From an uncultured Prevotellaceae bacterium (GTDB lineage: Bacteria > Bacteroidota > Bacteroidia > Bacteroidales > Bacteroidaceae), in NCBI GenBank assembly GCA_900317305.1, contig ONGG01000025.1, positions 1-43,822 on the forward strand: DNA of 43,822 bases, given 5' to 3'. Under the pieces are notes generated by a model, which worked only from the letters and a program-made list of their open reading frames with translations, was not told the origin of the DNA and ran no database searches. How positions within the stretch are numbered: the first letter of the stretch is position 1; every line of letters starts with the position of its first letter. Position numbers and translations under genes: made by a program. Below, piece after piece: positions 18,509-26,588 of this stretch.

Positions 18509-19807
18509 ATGAGAACCATTCAATACCCCCTGGAGGCGATTTGGGAAGAGATTACCCGTCGGCCCCAGATGGACAACGCCACACTGAGCGCCACCGTGAA
18601 AAGCGTGCTCGACGACGTTCGCCTGCATGGCGACGAAGCCGTGAAGCGTTACGAGGAGCGTTTCGACCATGTGTCGCTCGACACCCTGGCCGTGAGCGAG
18701 GCCGAGATGGACGAAGCCGAACGGCTGGTGTCCTCGGAGTTGCGCGAGAGCCTGCAACTGGCCCACGACAACATCCATCGCTTCCATGCCGCCCAACAGT
18801 TTGAGGAAATCACCTGCACCACGAAGCCTGGTGTGCGGTGCTGGCAGAAGAGCGTGGCCATCGAGCGCGTAGGTCTCTATATCCCTGGAGGCACCGCTCC
18901 GCTGTTCTCAACGGTACTGATGCTCGCTACGCCCGCGAAGATTGCCGGTTGCCGCGAGATTGTGCTCTGCACCCCACCCAACCGTGAGGGCAAGGTGCAT
19001 CCCGCCATTCTCATGGCCGCCCGCATCGCCGGTGTGAACAGGATATTCAAAGCTGGCGGCGTGCAGGCCATCGGCGCCATGGCCTATGGCACCGAGAGCA
19101 TCCCCAAGGTATACAAGATTTTTGGTCCTGGCAACCAATATGTGATGGCGGCCAAACAGGAAGTGTCGCTTCACGATGTGGCCATCGACATGCCCGCCGG
19201 TCCTTCTGAGGTATGCGTGGTGGCCGACGACAGCAGCCGTCCCGATTTCGTGGCCGCCGACCTCCTGTCGCAGGCCGAGCATGGTCCCGACTCGCAGTCG
19301 GTGCTCATCACCACCTCGCAGCGCCTGTTGGAGGAAGTGGAGGCTGAGTTGGCCAGCCAGTTGGCCGTCCTGCCTCGCCGTGCCATCGCCGAGCAGTCGC
19401 TCGCCAACAGTCTGATGATTTTGGTTCACGACACCGACGAGGCCATCCGCCTGAGCAATGTCTATGCCCCCGAGCACCTCATCCTGTGCACTGCCGACTA
19501 TGAGCGTCTGAGCCAGCATGTGGTGAATGCCGGCAGCGTGTTTTTGGGCAACTATGCCTGCGAGAGTGCCGGCGACTATGCCAGCGGCACCAACCACACC
19601 CTTCCCACCCATGGCTATGCCCTGGCCTACAATGGCGTGAACCTCGACAGTTTCTGCCGCAAAATCACCTTCCAGCACCTCTCGGCCGAGGGTGTGCGGC
19701 ATATTGGCCGCGCAGTGGAAGTGATGGCAGAGCATGAGCAACTCATGGGTCACAAGAACGCCATGACCCTGAGGATGAATGAAGTAACCAAAAACACAAC
19801 TGAATGA
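18509..19807 (+). CDS. hisD: Histidinol dehydrogenase
   Basis: HisD oxidises histidinol to histidine in two NAD-dependent steps. The 432-residue protein shows the zinc and catalytic region [11 protein letters not shown] near residue 255, the glycine-rich [10 protein letters not shown] segment and the C-terminal [11 protein letters not shown] motif. The length is normal. Its TGA overlaps the hisC ATG (ATGA), so the two genes are translationally coupled. Confidence 0.98.
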   Translation: MRTIQYPLEAIWEEITRRPQMDNATLSATVKSVLDDVRLHGDEAVKRYEERFDHVSLDTLAVSEAEMDEAERLVSSELRESLQLAHDNIHRFHAAQQFEEITCTTKPGVRCWQKSVAIERVGLYIPGGTAPLFSTVLMLATPAKIAGCREIVLCTPPNREGKVHPAILMAARIAGVNRIFKAGGVQAIGAMAYGTESIPKVYKIFGPGNQYVMAAKQEVSLHDVAIDMPAGPSEVCVVADDSSRPDFVAADLLSQAEHGPDSQSVLITTSQRLLEEVEAELASQLAVLPRRAIAEQSLANSLMILVHDTDEAIRLSNVYAPEHLILCTADYERLSQHVVNAGSVFLGNYACESAGDYASGTNHTLPTHGYALAYNGVNLDSFCRKITFQHLSAEGVRHIGRAVEVMAEHEQLMGHKNAMTLRMNEVTKNTTE

Positions 19808-20838
19808 AACCCCTGCAAGAACTTGTAAGGCCCAATATCTGGGCGTTGTCGCCCTACAGCAGCGCCCGCGACGAGTACAGCGGGCACGATGCCCATGTGT
19901 TTCTCGATGCCAACGAGAATCCCTACAATGGTCCGCTCAACCGCTACCCCGACCCCCTGCAGCGTGAGTTGAAGGCACTTATCTCGAAAAACAAGGAAGT
20001 GCCCGAGAGTCATATCTTCCTGGGTAATGGCAGCGACGAGGCCATCGACCTCGTCTACCGGTGCTTCACACGTCCGGGCATCGACAATGTGGTGGCCATA
20101 GAGCCCACCTACGGCATGTACCGTGTCTGCGCCGATATCAACGATGTGGAATACCGCCCTGTCTTGCTCGACGACCATTTCCAGATGTCGGCGGCCAAGA
20201 TGTTGGAGGCCTGCGACCGTTACACCAAGGTGATATGGATCTGCTCACCCAACAACCCCTCGGGCAATCTCATCGACCCCGACGAGGTGGAAATGGTGAT
20301 TGAGGGATTTGAGGGCATCGTTGTCGTCGATGAGGCCTACTCCGACTTTGCCCCTGGCAAGCCATTCCGCACCAAACTGCGCCATCACCCTAACCTCATC
20401 GTGCTCAACACCATGAGCAAGGCATGGGGATGTGCTGCCATCCGCCTTGGCATGGCATTTGCCTCGGCCGAGATCATCGGACTCTTCAACAAAGTGAAAT
20501 ATCCCTATAATGTGAATGCGCTCACCCAGGAGCGTGCCTTGGAGATGATGCAGTCGCCCTACGAAGTGGAGAAATGGGTGAAGTTGCTCCTGCAGGAGCG
20601 CATCCGCGTGATGGAGTCGTTCAGCATCTTGCCCATCTGCCAGAAGGTTTATCCCACCGATGCCAATTTTTTCCTTGCCAGGATGACCGACGCCCCAGCC
20701 ATCTACGATTACCTGATGCGTGAGGGCATCATCGTGCGCAATCGCAGCCGCGTGACGCTCTGCGACAACTGCCTGCGTGTGACCATCGGTACGAAGACCG
20801 AGAACAGCCAACTACTCGCCGCGCTTAGGAAATATTAA
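19804..20838 (+). CDS. hisC: Histidinol-phosphate aminotransferase
   Basis: HisC transfers an amino group from glutamate to imidazole-acetol phosphate. The 344-residue fold-type I PLP protein has the cofactor lysine K206 in NTMSKAWG. It also has the N-terminal [10 protein letters not shown] segment, SPNNPSGN near residue 155 and VVDEAYSDF. It overlaps hisD by four bases. It is the last gene of the operon here, followed by a repeat cluster and a two-way terminator. Confidence 0.97.
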   Translation: MKPLQELVRPNIWALSPYSSARDEYSGHDAHVFLDANENPYNGPLNRYPDPLQRELKALISKNKEVPESHIFLGNGSDEAIDLVYRCFTRPGIDNVVAIEPTYGMYRVCADINDVEYRPVLLDDHFQMSAAKMLEACDRYTKVIWICSPNNPSGNLIDPDEVEMVIEGFEGIVVVDEAYSDFAPGKPFRTKLRHHPNLIVLNTMSKAWGCAAIRLGMAFASAEIIGLFNKVKYPYNVNALTQERALEMMQSPYEVEKWVKLLLQERIRVMESFSILPICQKVYPTDANFFLARMTDAPAIYDYLMREGIIVRNRSRVTLCDNCLRVTIGTKTENSQLLAALRKY

Positions 20839-20839
20839 T

Positions 20840-20960
20840 TTCAGGAGTTCAGGAGTTCAGAAGTTCAGGAGTTCAGACAATAGTCTTTCTTCAGGAGTTC
20901 AGAAGTTCAGGAGTTCAGACAATAGTCTTTCCCCAGGAGTTCAGGAGTTCAGACAATAGT
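20840..20960. repeat. Octamer repeat cluster, three units ending in GACAATAG
   Basis: Three tandem blocks of TTCAGGAG/TTCAGAAG octamers each end in GTTCAGACAATAGT. They occupy 20840-20889, 20890-20931 and 20933-20960. The cluster lies just after hisC and before the terminator. The same family is at 6269-6380 and 30196-30237. Confidence 0.8.
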
Positions 20961-21009
20961 TCTGACCATTGTGCAAGCAGAGTGGAAAGAAAGAAATAAC
21001 AAAAAGCCA

Positions 21010-21048
21010 AAAGAGGCAATAGCGGGTTGATGCTATTGCCTCTTTTTT
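21010..21048. terminator. Bidirectional intrinsic terminator (hisC and C69 peptidase)
   Basis: A perfect 14-base-pair stem (21010-21023 with 21032-21045) with an 8-base loop is followed by T residues on the plus strand and preceded by A residues, so it also works on the minus strand. It serves the converging hisC and C69 dipeptidase genes. Confidence 0.9.
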
Positions 21049-21062
21049 GTATGGATACTCCC

Positions 21063-22700
21063 CTACTCCTTGGGTACTTCAAACTTCGTGCCCGTTTGCT
21101 TGATGAGGGCGCGCTTGAAACGCTCGGGATAGCCCGGACGTTGCGGACGTGAACCCAGTCCGTGCTCATCGCGGGTGAACCGCCCGTCTTTCTCGGGTTT
21201 GATGATCATGTCGTTGTATTTCACGATGATATAGCGGGCCAGGTCGTTCCATGATTTCAGCATTTGCTGCGCCTTGTCCACACTATAATCGTTAAGATAC
21301 TTCACCGCTTTCTGCGGACTCTCCTGATAAAGGGCCATGGCCCGCTCCTCGATACCCTTTTGGGCAGCGAAATAACTGTTCTCGAGCGAGTCGCGCACGG
21401 CCTTTAGTGCAGGGAAGAGCAGCGAATAGCGTGGATATACCATATTGCTCACCCAGTTGCACACCCAGTAGGCGTTCTTGTCAGAGAAAGTGATTTCGTC
21501 AGCCCCTGGGGTGTTGTAGCACTCGGGACGCTCGGTCATGCTGCAGTAGACGGGCGTATAGGCCACCATGTTGCCGTCGTCGTTGCCCCACCAGATGACG
21601 CCGCCTATCTCGCGTGGCAACCACGAGCGCATCTGACTGACGTAAGAGAAGGTGGTCTGTTGGGTAGAGGTGGGACGCTCGTTGAAATATTTCTTCCCGT
21701 CGAGTTCGAAATAGAGCGGTGTGGGCCGGTATGGCATTTCCCAGATACCGCCACCGATGTCGCCATCGAGTGCGAAAGGTGTGCCCTCGAAATGGTCGCG
21801 CATGCACTCCTCCACATCCTGCACCGACAGTTTGCGGTTGGGCACGATCCACAAAGGCATGGGCTCGTCGTAATCGCCCATTCCGCTGACGAAAGGCAGG
21901 TAGCGGTCCATGTTGTCGCTGTAGCGGTTGAAGAAACTCCACACACGTGCCTCGCAGATGCGGCGTCCCGAGAAGTCGGGTTTGGCATAGGCCGCATTCC
22001 ATGAGAACTCACTGTCTTTTCCGCTGAACCACCCCATCTTCCGGGCATATTTCACCACGTTCTTGGAGTAGAGCACATTCTTCTTGTCCTTCATGTCGAA
22101 GGTGGTGATACGGCTCTGGTTGGCATGTCCGCTGATGGCATTGTCGGGTATGCGGATGGCCACCCACACGGCGCTTCTGCTGCCGGGGCCCATACCCATC
22201 ATCTCCATGATCCAAGCCTCGTTGGGGTCGCAGATGGTGAACGTCTCGCCCTCGGAGTTGTAACCATAGGTCTCTACGAGTGTCGTCATCACCTTGATGG
22301 CCTCGCGAGCCGTCTTCGACCTTTGCAAGGCGATGTAGATGAGCGATCCATAGTCAAGGATTCCCGTTGAGTCGACCATCTCCTCACGTCCGCCGTAGGT
22401 GGTCTCTCCGATGGTCACCTGGTATTCGTTGATGTTTCCGATGACATTGTAGGTCTCAGGTGCCTCGGGTATCTCGCCATGATAGGCATTGGTGTCCCAG
22501 TCGATGATTTTGCGCATCTCTCCCGGTGCATGCTTGGCTGCGGGATAGTGGCACAAGTTCTGGAACATGCCATAGTCGTCGGCATTATAGGTGCAGATGA
22601 CCGACCCGTCGGTCGAAGCCCCTTTGGCAACGATGAAGTTGGTACAAGCCGAAGCCCCCATCGCTGTGGTGAGCAATAATGATAAAATAAGTTTTCTCAT
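21063..22700 (-). CDS. Secreted C69-family dipeptidase
   Basis: The 545-residue protein is an N-terminal-nucleophile hydrolase of the PepD/C69 family. A signal peptide (about residues 1-18, ending GASA) is followed directly by Cys19 in CTNFIVAKGAS, which would become the N-terminal catalytic cysteine after cleavage. The NADDYG and SLIYIALQRSKTAREAI segments and a conserved WGNDDGN are family-like. It is the last gene of the long ileS operon, 20 bases after the M23 peptidase gene, and ends at a strong terminator. Cleavage of peptides in the periplasm or outside the cell is the likely role. Confidence 0.92.
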   Translation of the reverse strand: MRKLILSLLLTTAMGASACTNFIVAKGASTDGSVICTYNADDYGMFQNLCHYPAAKHAPGEMRKIIDWDTNAYHGEIPEAPETYNVIGNINEYQVTIGETTYGGREEMVDSTGILDYGSLIYIALQRSKTAREAIKVMTTLVETYGYNSEGETFTICDPNEAWIMEMMGMGPGSRSAVWVAIRIPDNAISGHANQSRITTFDMKDKKNVLYSKNVVKYARKMGWFSGKDSEFSWNAAYAKPDFSGRRICEARVWSFFNRYSDNMDRYLPFVSGMGDYDEPMPLWIVPNRKLSVQDVEECMRDHFEGTPFALDGDIGGGIWEMPYRPTPLYFELDGKKYFNERPTSTQQTTFSYVSQMRSWLPREIGGVIWWGNDDGNMVAYTPVYCSMTERPECYNTPGADEITFSDKNAYWVCNWVSNMVYPRYSLLFPALKAVRDSLENSYFAAQKGIEERAMALYQESPQKAVKYLNDYSVDKAQQMLKSWNDLARYIIVKYNDMIIKPEKDGRFTRDEHGLGSRPQRPGYPERFKRALIKQTGTKFEVPKE

Positions 22701-22720
22701 CGTATTAAATGGTATTGTTT

Positions 22721-24391
22721 CTAATAAATGATCTTGGTTTCAAAAACTGAGGTGTTGCCACACCGGTCGCTCGCCCTCACGCTGAGCAACCTCTCCCCTC
22801 CATTGGGTGTGAGGGGTGTCTTGGTAAGGTTGCATACCATCTGCGACGACCTTTTCACATATTCGAAGAGCACGAACTGTCCGTCGACCGACCCTTCCAC
22901 TCCGGCCACGCCCGAAGCCTCGTCGCGCACGTCCACACAGACGGTCTGCAGTTCCTCCCATGCCTGTTGCCGCACCGGCGAGATGCGTGGAGGCGAGTCG
23001 TCGTAGGCGGCCACGAATGCCATTCCGATATCATGCGGTTCGCAAGTCACCCATTGGTCGTCGGCTGTCGCCGCCACATAGGTCTCCTTGTCGAAATCGA
23101 GCGGATTGCGTGCGTTGAGTTGTCTCGCAGCCACATAGATTTTGGTCTTGTCGGGCACCTCCTTGCGGAGTCGCATCCTTAGTTGGGCATGCTCGGCGAG
23201 CGGCACCGACTGGCGTGCGAAAGCCACCTCGTGAGAGTATCTTCTTGAGGCGCGCTGTGCCAGCCGCACCCTGGCATCGAAGAGCATCCCATCCTTGGGC
23301 ACCACGAGCGACACGTCGTCGTGCTCGATACGATTCTCTTCTCCTCTTCTGAACATCACCGAGTCGGCTGACTCCTCGGGAGTGACGATGGTATCTGGTT
23401 TTCCCACCACGTTGAAGTCGAACCGCTCCTGGTTGCCGAAGAAATCGCAGAGCACATACGACAGGCGGTAGGTTCTCTCCTCATTGAAGTCGACGATGCC
23501 CTTGTCGTTGCCCGTCTGCAGGATGGACAAGGTGTTGCCGGGCTCAATGAACGACTTGAGAAACCATTCCTGCTGTCGCACGAAATAGTTGTAGTCGCCC
23601 CAGATGTTCACCAGTTGATTACTGCTGGTGGGGATGTTGTCGACATCGCTCTTGAAGATTTCCTTGTCGTCGAGCAACAGTCGCGTGCACCGTATTCCCA
23701 GTTTGTTCGACGACCCCTCCATCACGTCGTGGGCGAGCAGTCCGAATCCCACTTTCCCCCAAGCGAAGATAGAGTCGGCGATGGTCTTGCCATCGAAGTC
23801 GAAGCGCTGTGGCATGTTTTTCCCGCACACCATACCCTTGCCAGGCTGGGGATAGGCCATGACCGCCTGCGCCACGGGAGCCAGGCTGTCGGTGAGCAGG
23901 TTGGGAATGAAGGCCAGCGGATCCATCAGGTTCCAGTTGTCCGACTGGTGTATCTCGAGATGCAAGTGCGGTCCCATGCTGGCCCCGGTGTCGCCGCTGA
24001 GCGCGATGAGTTGTCCCTGAGCCACCGGACATTCCCTTGCCTCGAGGGTGATATCGGCATCGGTCGACTGGTGGGCATATTGCCATTTTCTCACCTTTGC
24101 CTCAATGAAGGGAGCAAAGCGCTGCAGGTGAGCGTAAACACTCGTATAGCCGTCGGGGTGCTTCACATAGACCGCATTTCCATGTCCGTTGAAATTCACC
24201 GTCACCCTGCACACATATCCGTCGCCTATGGCATATACCGCCTTGCCCTCAGTCTGTTGCGTCTTGATGTCGAGGCCGCCATGGAAATGGTTGGGCCTGG
24301 GCTCGCCGAAGTTGCCCGAGAGCAACACTTCGAAATGCACGGGCGAGACATAGGCAATCGTAGCCAGCAGAAGACTTGTGATGAATGACAT
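22721..24391 (-). CDS. M23-family zinc metallopeptidase
   Basis: The 556-residue protein has an N-terminal signal sequence and a LytM-type domain early in the chain. Zinc ligands are H37 and D41 (in NHFHGGLDI) and H144 of PHLHLEIH. M23 enzymes cut peptidoglycan cross-bridges or act as regulators of amidases. About 400 residues C-terminal to the catalytic domain contain beta-rich segments of unknown role and no membrane helix. It lies 24 bases after the DUF4296 gene in the ileS-lspA operon. Confidence 0.92.
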   Translation of the reverse strand: MSFITSLLLATIAYVSPVHFEVLLSGNFGEPRPNHFHGGLDIKTQQTEGKAVYAIGDGYVCRVTVNFNGHGNAVYVKHPDGYTSVYAHLQRFAPFIEAKVRKWQYAHQSTDADITLEARECPVAQGQLIALSGDTGASMGPHLHLEIHQSDNWNLMDPLAFIPNLLTDSLAPVAQAVMAYPQPGKGMVCGKNMPQRFDFDGKTIADSIFAWGKVGFGLLAHDVMEGSSNKLGIRCTRLLLDDKEIFKSDVDNIPTSSNQLVNIWGDYNYFVRQQEWFLKSFIEPGNTLSILQTGNDKGIVDFNEERTYRLSYVLCDFFGNQERFDFNVVGKPDTIVTPEESADSVMFRRGEENRIEHDDVSLVVPKDGMLFDARVRLAQRASRRYSHEVAFARQSVPLAEHAQLRMRLRKEVPDKTKIYVAARQLNARNPLDFDKETYVAATADDQWVTCEPHDIGMAFVAAYDDSPPRISPVRQQAWEELQTVCVDVRDEASGVAGVEGSVDGQFVLFEYVKRSSQMVCNLTKTPLTPNGGERLLSVRASDRCGNTSVFETKIIY

Positions 24392-24415
24392 GTTGGAATG
24401 AAGCAGGTTGAAAAA

Positions 24416-25417
24416 CTACTTGGAATGAGGAGCCGCAGTACGCGCCGCAGCCGGTGGTGGCGCAGGAGCAGCCGATTGAGGAGGCGCATGCGAGGGGAAG
24501 TCGCTGTTGTGCACCTGAGGCCTCAGCGATACCGACGCATTGGGATCACCCTGCACCGGAATCGACTTGTCTGCCGTTGTATCCGGTTTGATGAGTTGTC
24601 CTCCTGGTGCATCCTCCTCATCCGGGTCTTGCGGAGGCTCGGTGTGCATCCTCATGAGTTTCATGTTCGACACGGTAAGCATCCTCAGGCTTGGCGAATT
24701 GGTGTTTTCCCTTCCCAGATGGATGAAGCCCCTCGCGCTCTTGATGCCCAGGCGCTTCTCGTCGCTGAGCTGCACGTTGTAGTGCATGTCGCCACCCATA
24801 CGCACCACCTGCGTGGCGATGCTGTCGTTGGCGTAGCACACCGCCAGGTAGGCCGTGGCGTTTCGCGAGCCGTCCTGATAGATGAAGCGTGTGTCGAACG
24901 AGAGAATCATCTTGTCGCCGGGATGGTAGGCCGTGTCGGCCTTCACATCAAACGAGATGGTGTTGTAGGGCGCCTGCGGCATGAGCACCGCCGTCTGCCT
25001 GTAGTTCCACACCGTAGCAGTGTCGCCCTGCGAGGAGATGCTGCCAAACTGGCTCAGTTCGTTGGCCGAAGCGCCCAGCGACACGGCATCGGCATCCAGG
25101 CGTTTCGCCAGGTTCTTGTAGACGTCGTGAAGCCATTCGGTATGCCTGTAATAGAAGACGAGCGACGAGTCAAGCTGTGCCTCTGTCACCTGGTGTTTCC
25201 TGAGTGCCGCCTCGCGGTAGGCCAGTCTGCGGAAGGCGATTTCCGAATAGTTGCCCTCGGCCACCGCCATGCCATCGGCGATATGCAAGTCGTAGAGGAT
25301 GTCCTCGAGTTGCCTTGGCTGAATATACTCACTTGGCACACCTGGCTTGCACGCAACGATAGAGCAAAGTGCCGTTGCGAGCATCATATAGTGCAACAAT
25401 CTGTAAATCAGCCTCAT
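24416..25417 (-). CDS. DUF4296 lipoprotein
   Basis: The 333-residue protein has a lipoprotein signal with lipobox IVAC (Cys23). A DUF4296-like helical domain follows (about residues 30-110), including LEDILYDLHIADGMA and the RRLAYREAALRKHQV segment. The rest is a beta-rich region and a Pro/Ala-rich tail. DUF4296 has no known function but is usually found beside lspA in Bacteroidota, as here (12 bases after lspA). A periplasmic role linked to lipoprotein processing is a guess from context. Confidence 0.85.
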   Translation of the reverse strand: MRLIYRLLHYMMLATALCSIVACKPGVPSEYIQPRQLEDILYDLHIADGMAVAEGNYSEIAFRRLAYREAALRKHQVTEAQLDSSLVFYYRHTEWLHDVYKNLAKRLDADAVSLGASANELSQFGSISSQGDTATVWNYRQTAVLMPQAPYNTISFDVKADTAYHPGDKMILSFDTRFIYQDGSRNATAYLAVCYANDSIATQVVRMGGDMHYNVQLSDEKRLGIKSARGFIHLGRENTNSPSLRMLTVSNMKLMRMHTEPPQDPDEEDAPGGQLIKPDTTADKSIPVQGDPNASVSLRPQVHNSDFPSHAPPQSAAPAPPPAAARTAAPHSK

Positions 25418-25429
25418 CTACGATTTGGT

Positions 25430-26128
25430 TTAAGCTTTTTTCTCTGTGCTGGCCGCATCTTCTCCCTTGTCTTCCTGAGCAGGCTGCCCGGCTTCCTTTC
25501 CGTCGCCCGAGAGGGAGATTCCACTCAGTTCGGTCCGGCAGAAGAGCAACAGCGAGATGACCCCACAGGTGATGCAGGAGTCGGCGAAATTGAACACCGG
25601 ACTGAAGAAGATGTAATGCTCACCGCCCCAGAAGGGCAGCCACTGTGGCAGGTCGGTCTCGAAGATGGGGAAGTAGAGCATATCGACCACCTTTCCGTAA
25701 AAGGCATCCTCGTAGCCCTGTCCCCATGGCACGAAGTGTGCGATGCTATCGGGTGTGGACAGCGAGAATATCTTTCCGTAGAAGATGCAGTCGATAAGAT
25801 TTCCGGCGGCCCCTGCCATCACAAGGGCGAGGCACACCACATACACCCATCTGGCATTTGCCTTCACCTGCCGATAGAGATACACCCCTATCACTGCGAT
25901 GGCCGCCATGCGGAAGAGCGTGAGGGCCAGTTTGTTGATGAATGTCATGCCATAGGCCATGCCATTGTTCTCGACAAAGGAGATGTAGAACCAGTCGGTG
26001 ATACGTATCGACTCGTGCAGATACATATTGGTCTTGACCTCGACCTTGATGATTTGGTCGATGACAAGGATGAGGATGATGGCCCCCAGGGCCACCCACC
26101 CCTTGATAGCATGTTTGTTCTCTGTCAT
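25430..26128 (-). CDS. lspA: Lipoprotein signal peptidase (signal peptidase II)
   Basis: LspA removes signal peptides from prolipoproteins in the inner membrane. The 232-residue protein has four membrane helices and the two catalytic aspartates in GAAGNLID and FNFADS. It is longer than most LspA proteins (about 160 residues) for two reasons. There is an extra segment between the aspartates (about residues 125-165), and a charged C-terminal tail of about 40 residues ends in EKKA. Its ATG overlaps the stop of the DksA-like gene by one base (TGATG), so translation is coupled. Confidence 0.93.
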   Translation of the reverse strand: MTENKHAIKGWVALGAIILILVIDQIIKVEVKTNMYLHESIRITDWFYISFVENNGMAYGMTFINKLALTLFRMAAIAVIGVYLYRQVKANARWVYVVCLALVMAGAAGNLIDCIFYGKIFSLSTPDSIAHFVPWGQGYEDAFYGKVVDMLYFPIFETDLPQWLPFWGGEHYIFFSPVFNFADSCITCGVISLLLFCRTELSGISLSGDGKEAGQPAQEDKGEDAASTEKKA

Positions 26129-26511
26129 CAGAATTTCTTGCGTGCTATTTTCGACTGCACGCTGAGTGTGGCATGAGGCACGGCGCGGAGCCTCTCTTTG
26201 GGAATGAGCTCACCCGTGATCCTGTCGATGCCGTAAGTCTTGTTCTCGATGCGGACGATGGCAGCCTCAAGCCCCTGGATGAACTTCTGCTGACGGCTGG
26301 CCAGCTGTACTAGTTCCTCCTTGCTCTGCGTGGCACTTCCTTCTTCGAGCACCTTGTAGGTGGGCGAGGTGTCGTCTACGTCGTTGCCATCGGCATTCAT
26401 GAGTTGCTTCATCATCTGGTTGTAGTCATTATAGGCCAGTTTGAGTTTTTCGTTGATAATCGCGCGGAACTCCTCGAGTTCCTCGTCGCTGTAGCGTTTT
26501 TTCTCAGCCAT
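26128..26511 (-). CDS. DksA/TraR-family protein lacking cysteines
   Basis: The 127-residue protein has the coiled-coil and C-terminal GIDRITGELIPKERLRAVPHAT segment of the DksA/TraR family, which binds the RNA polymerase secondary channel. The zinc-finger cysteines are absent: the family position YGxC reads YGID (D96) and there is no other cysteine. The start at 26511 (MAEKKRYSDEE) is preferred over 26541. It lies between ileS and lspA, and overlaps lspA by one base. A role in transcription control is by family only. Confidence 0.88.
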   Translation of the reverse strand: MAEKKRYSDEELEEFRAIINEKLKLAYNDYNQMMKQLMNADGNDVDDTSPTYKVLEEGSATQSKEELVQLASRQQKFIQGLEAAIVRIENKTYGIDRITGELIPKERLRAVPHATLSVQSKIARKKF

Positions 26512-26530
26512 AATACTAAATTTTAAGTTG

Positions 26531-26576
26531 ATGCTCCACACCCTCTCACCGCCAGGGGTGTTGGGATGCGGAGCAT
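26531..26576. other. Two-part hairpin between ileS and the DksA-like gene
   Basis: Outer arms 26531-26537 and 26570-26576, and inner arms 26538-26543 and 26556-26561, pair with an 8-base bulge. It lies in the only spacer longer than 30 bases in the operon. It lacks a T tract, so it is more likely an RNA-processing or stability element than a terminator. Confidence 0.45.
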
Positions 26577-26588
26577 GTCGAATAAAGA

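Noticed and set aside
24398-26176. 592-codon plus-strand open frame
   Set aside because: It is antisense to the DUF4296 gene and lspA; the composition is that of a shadow frame.
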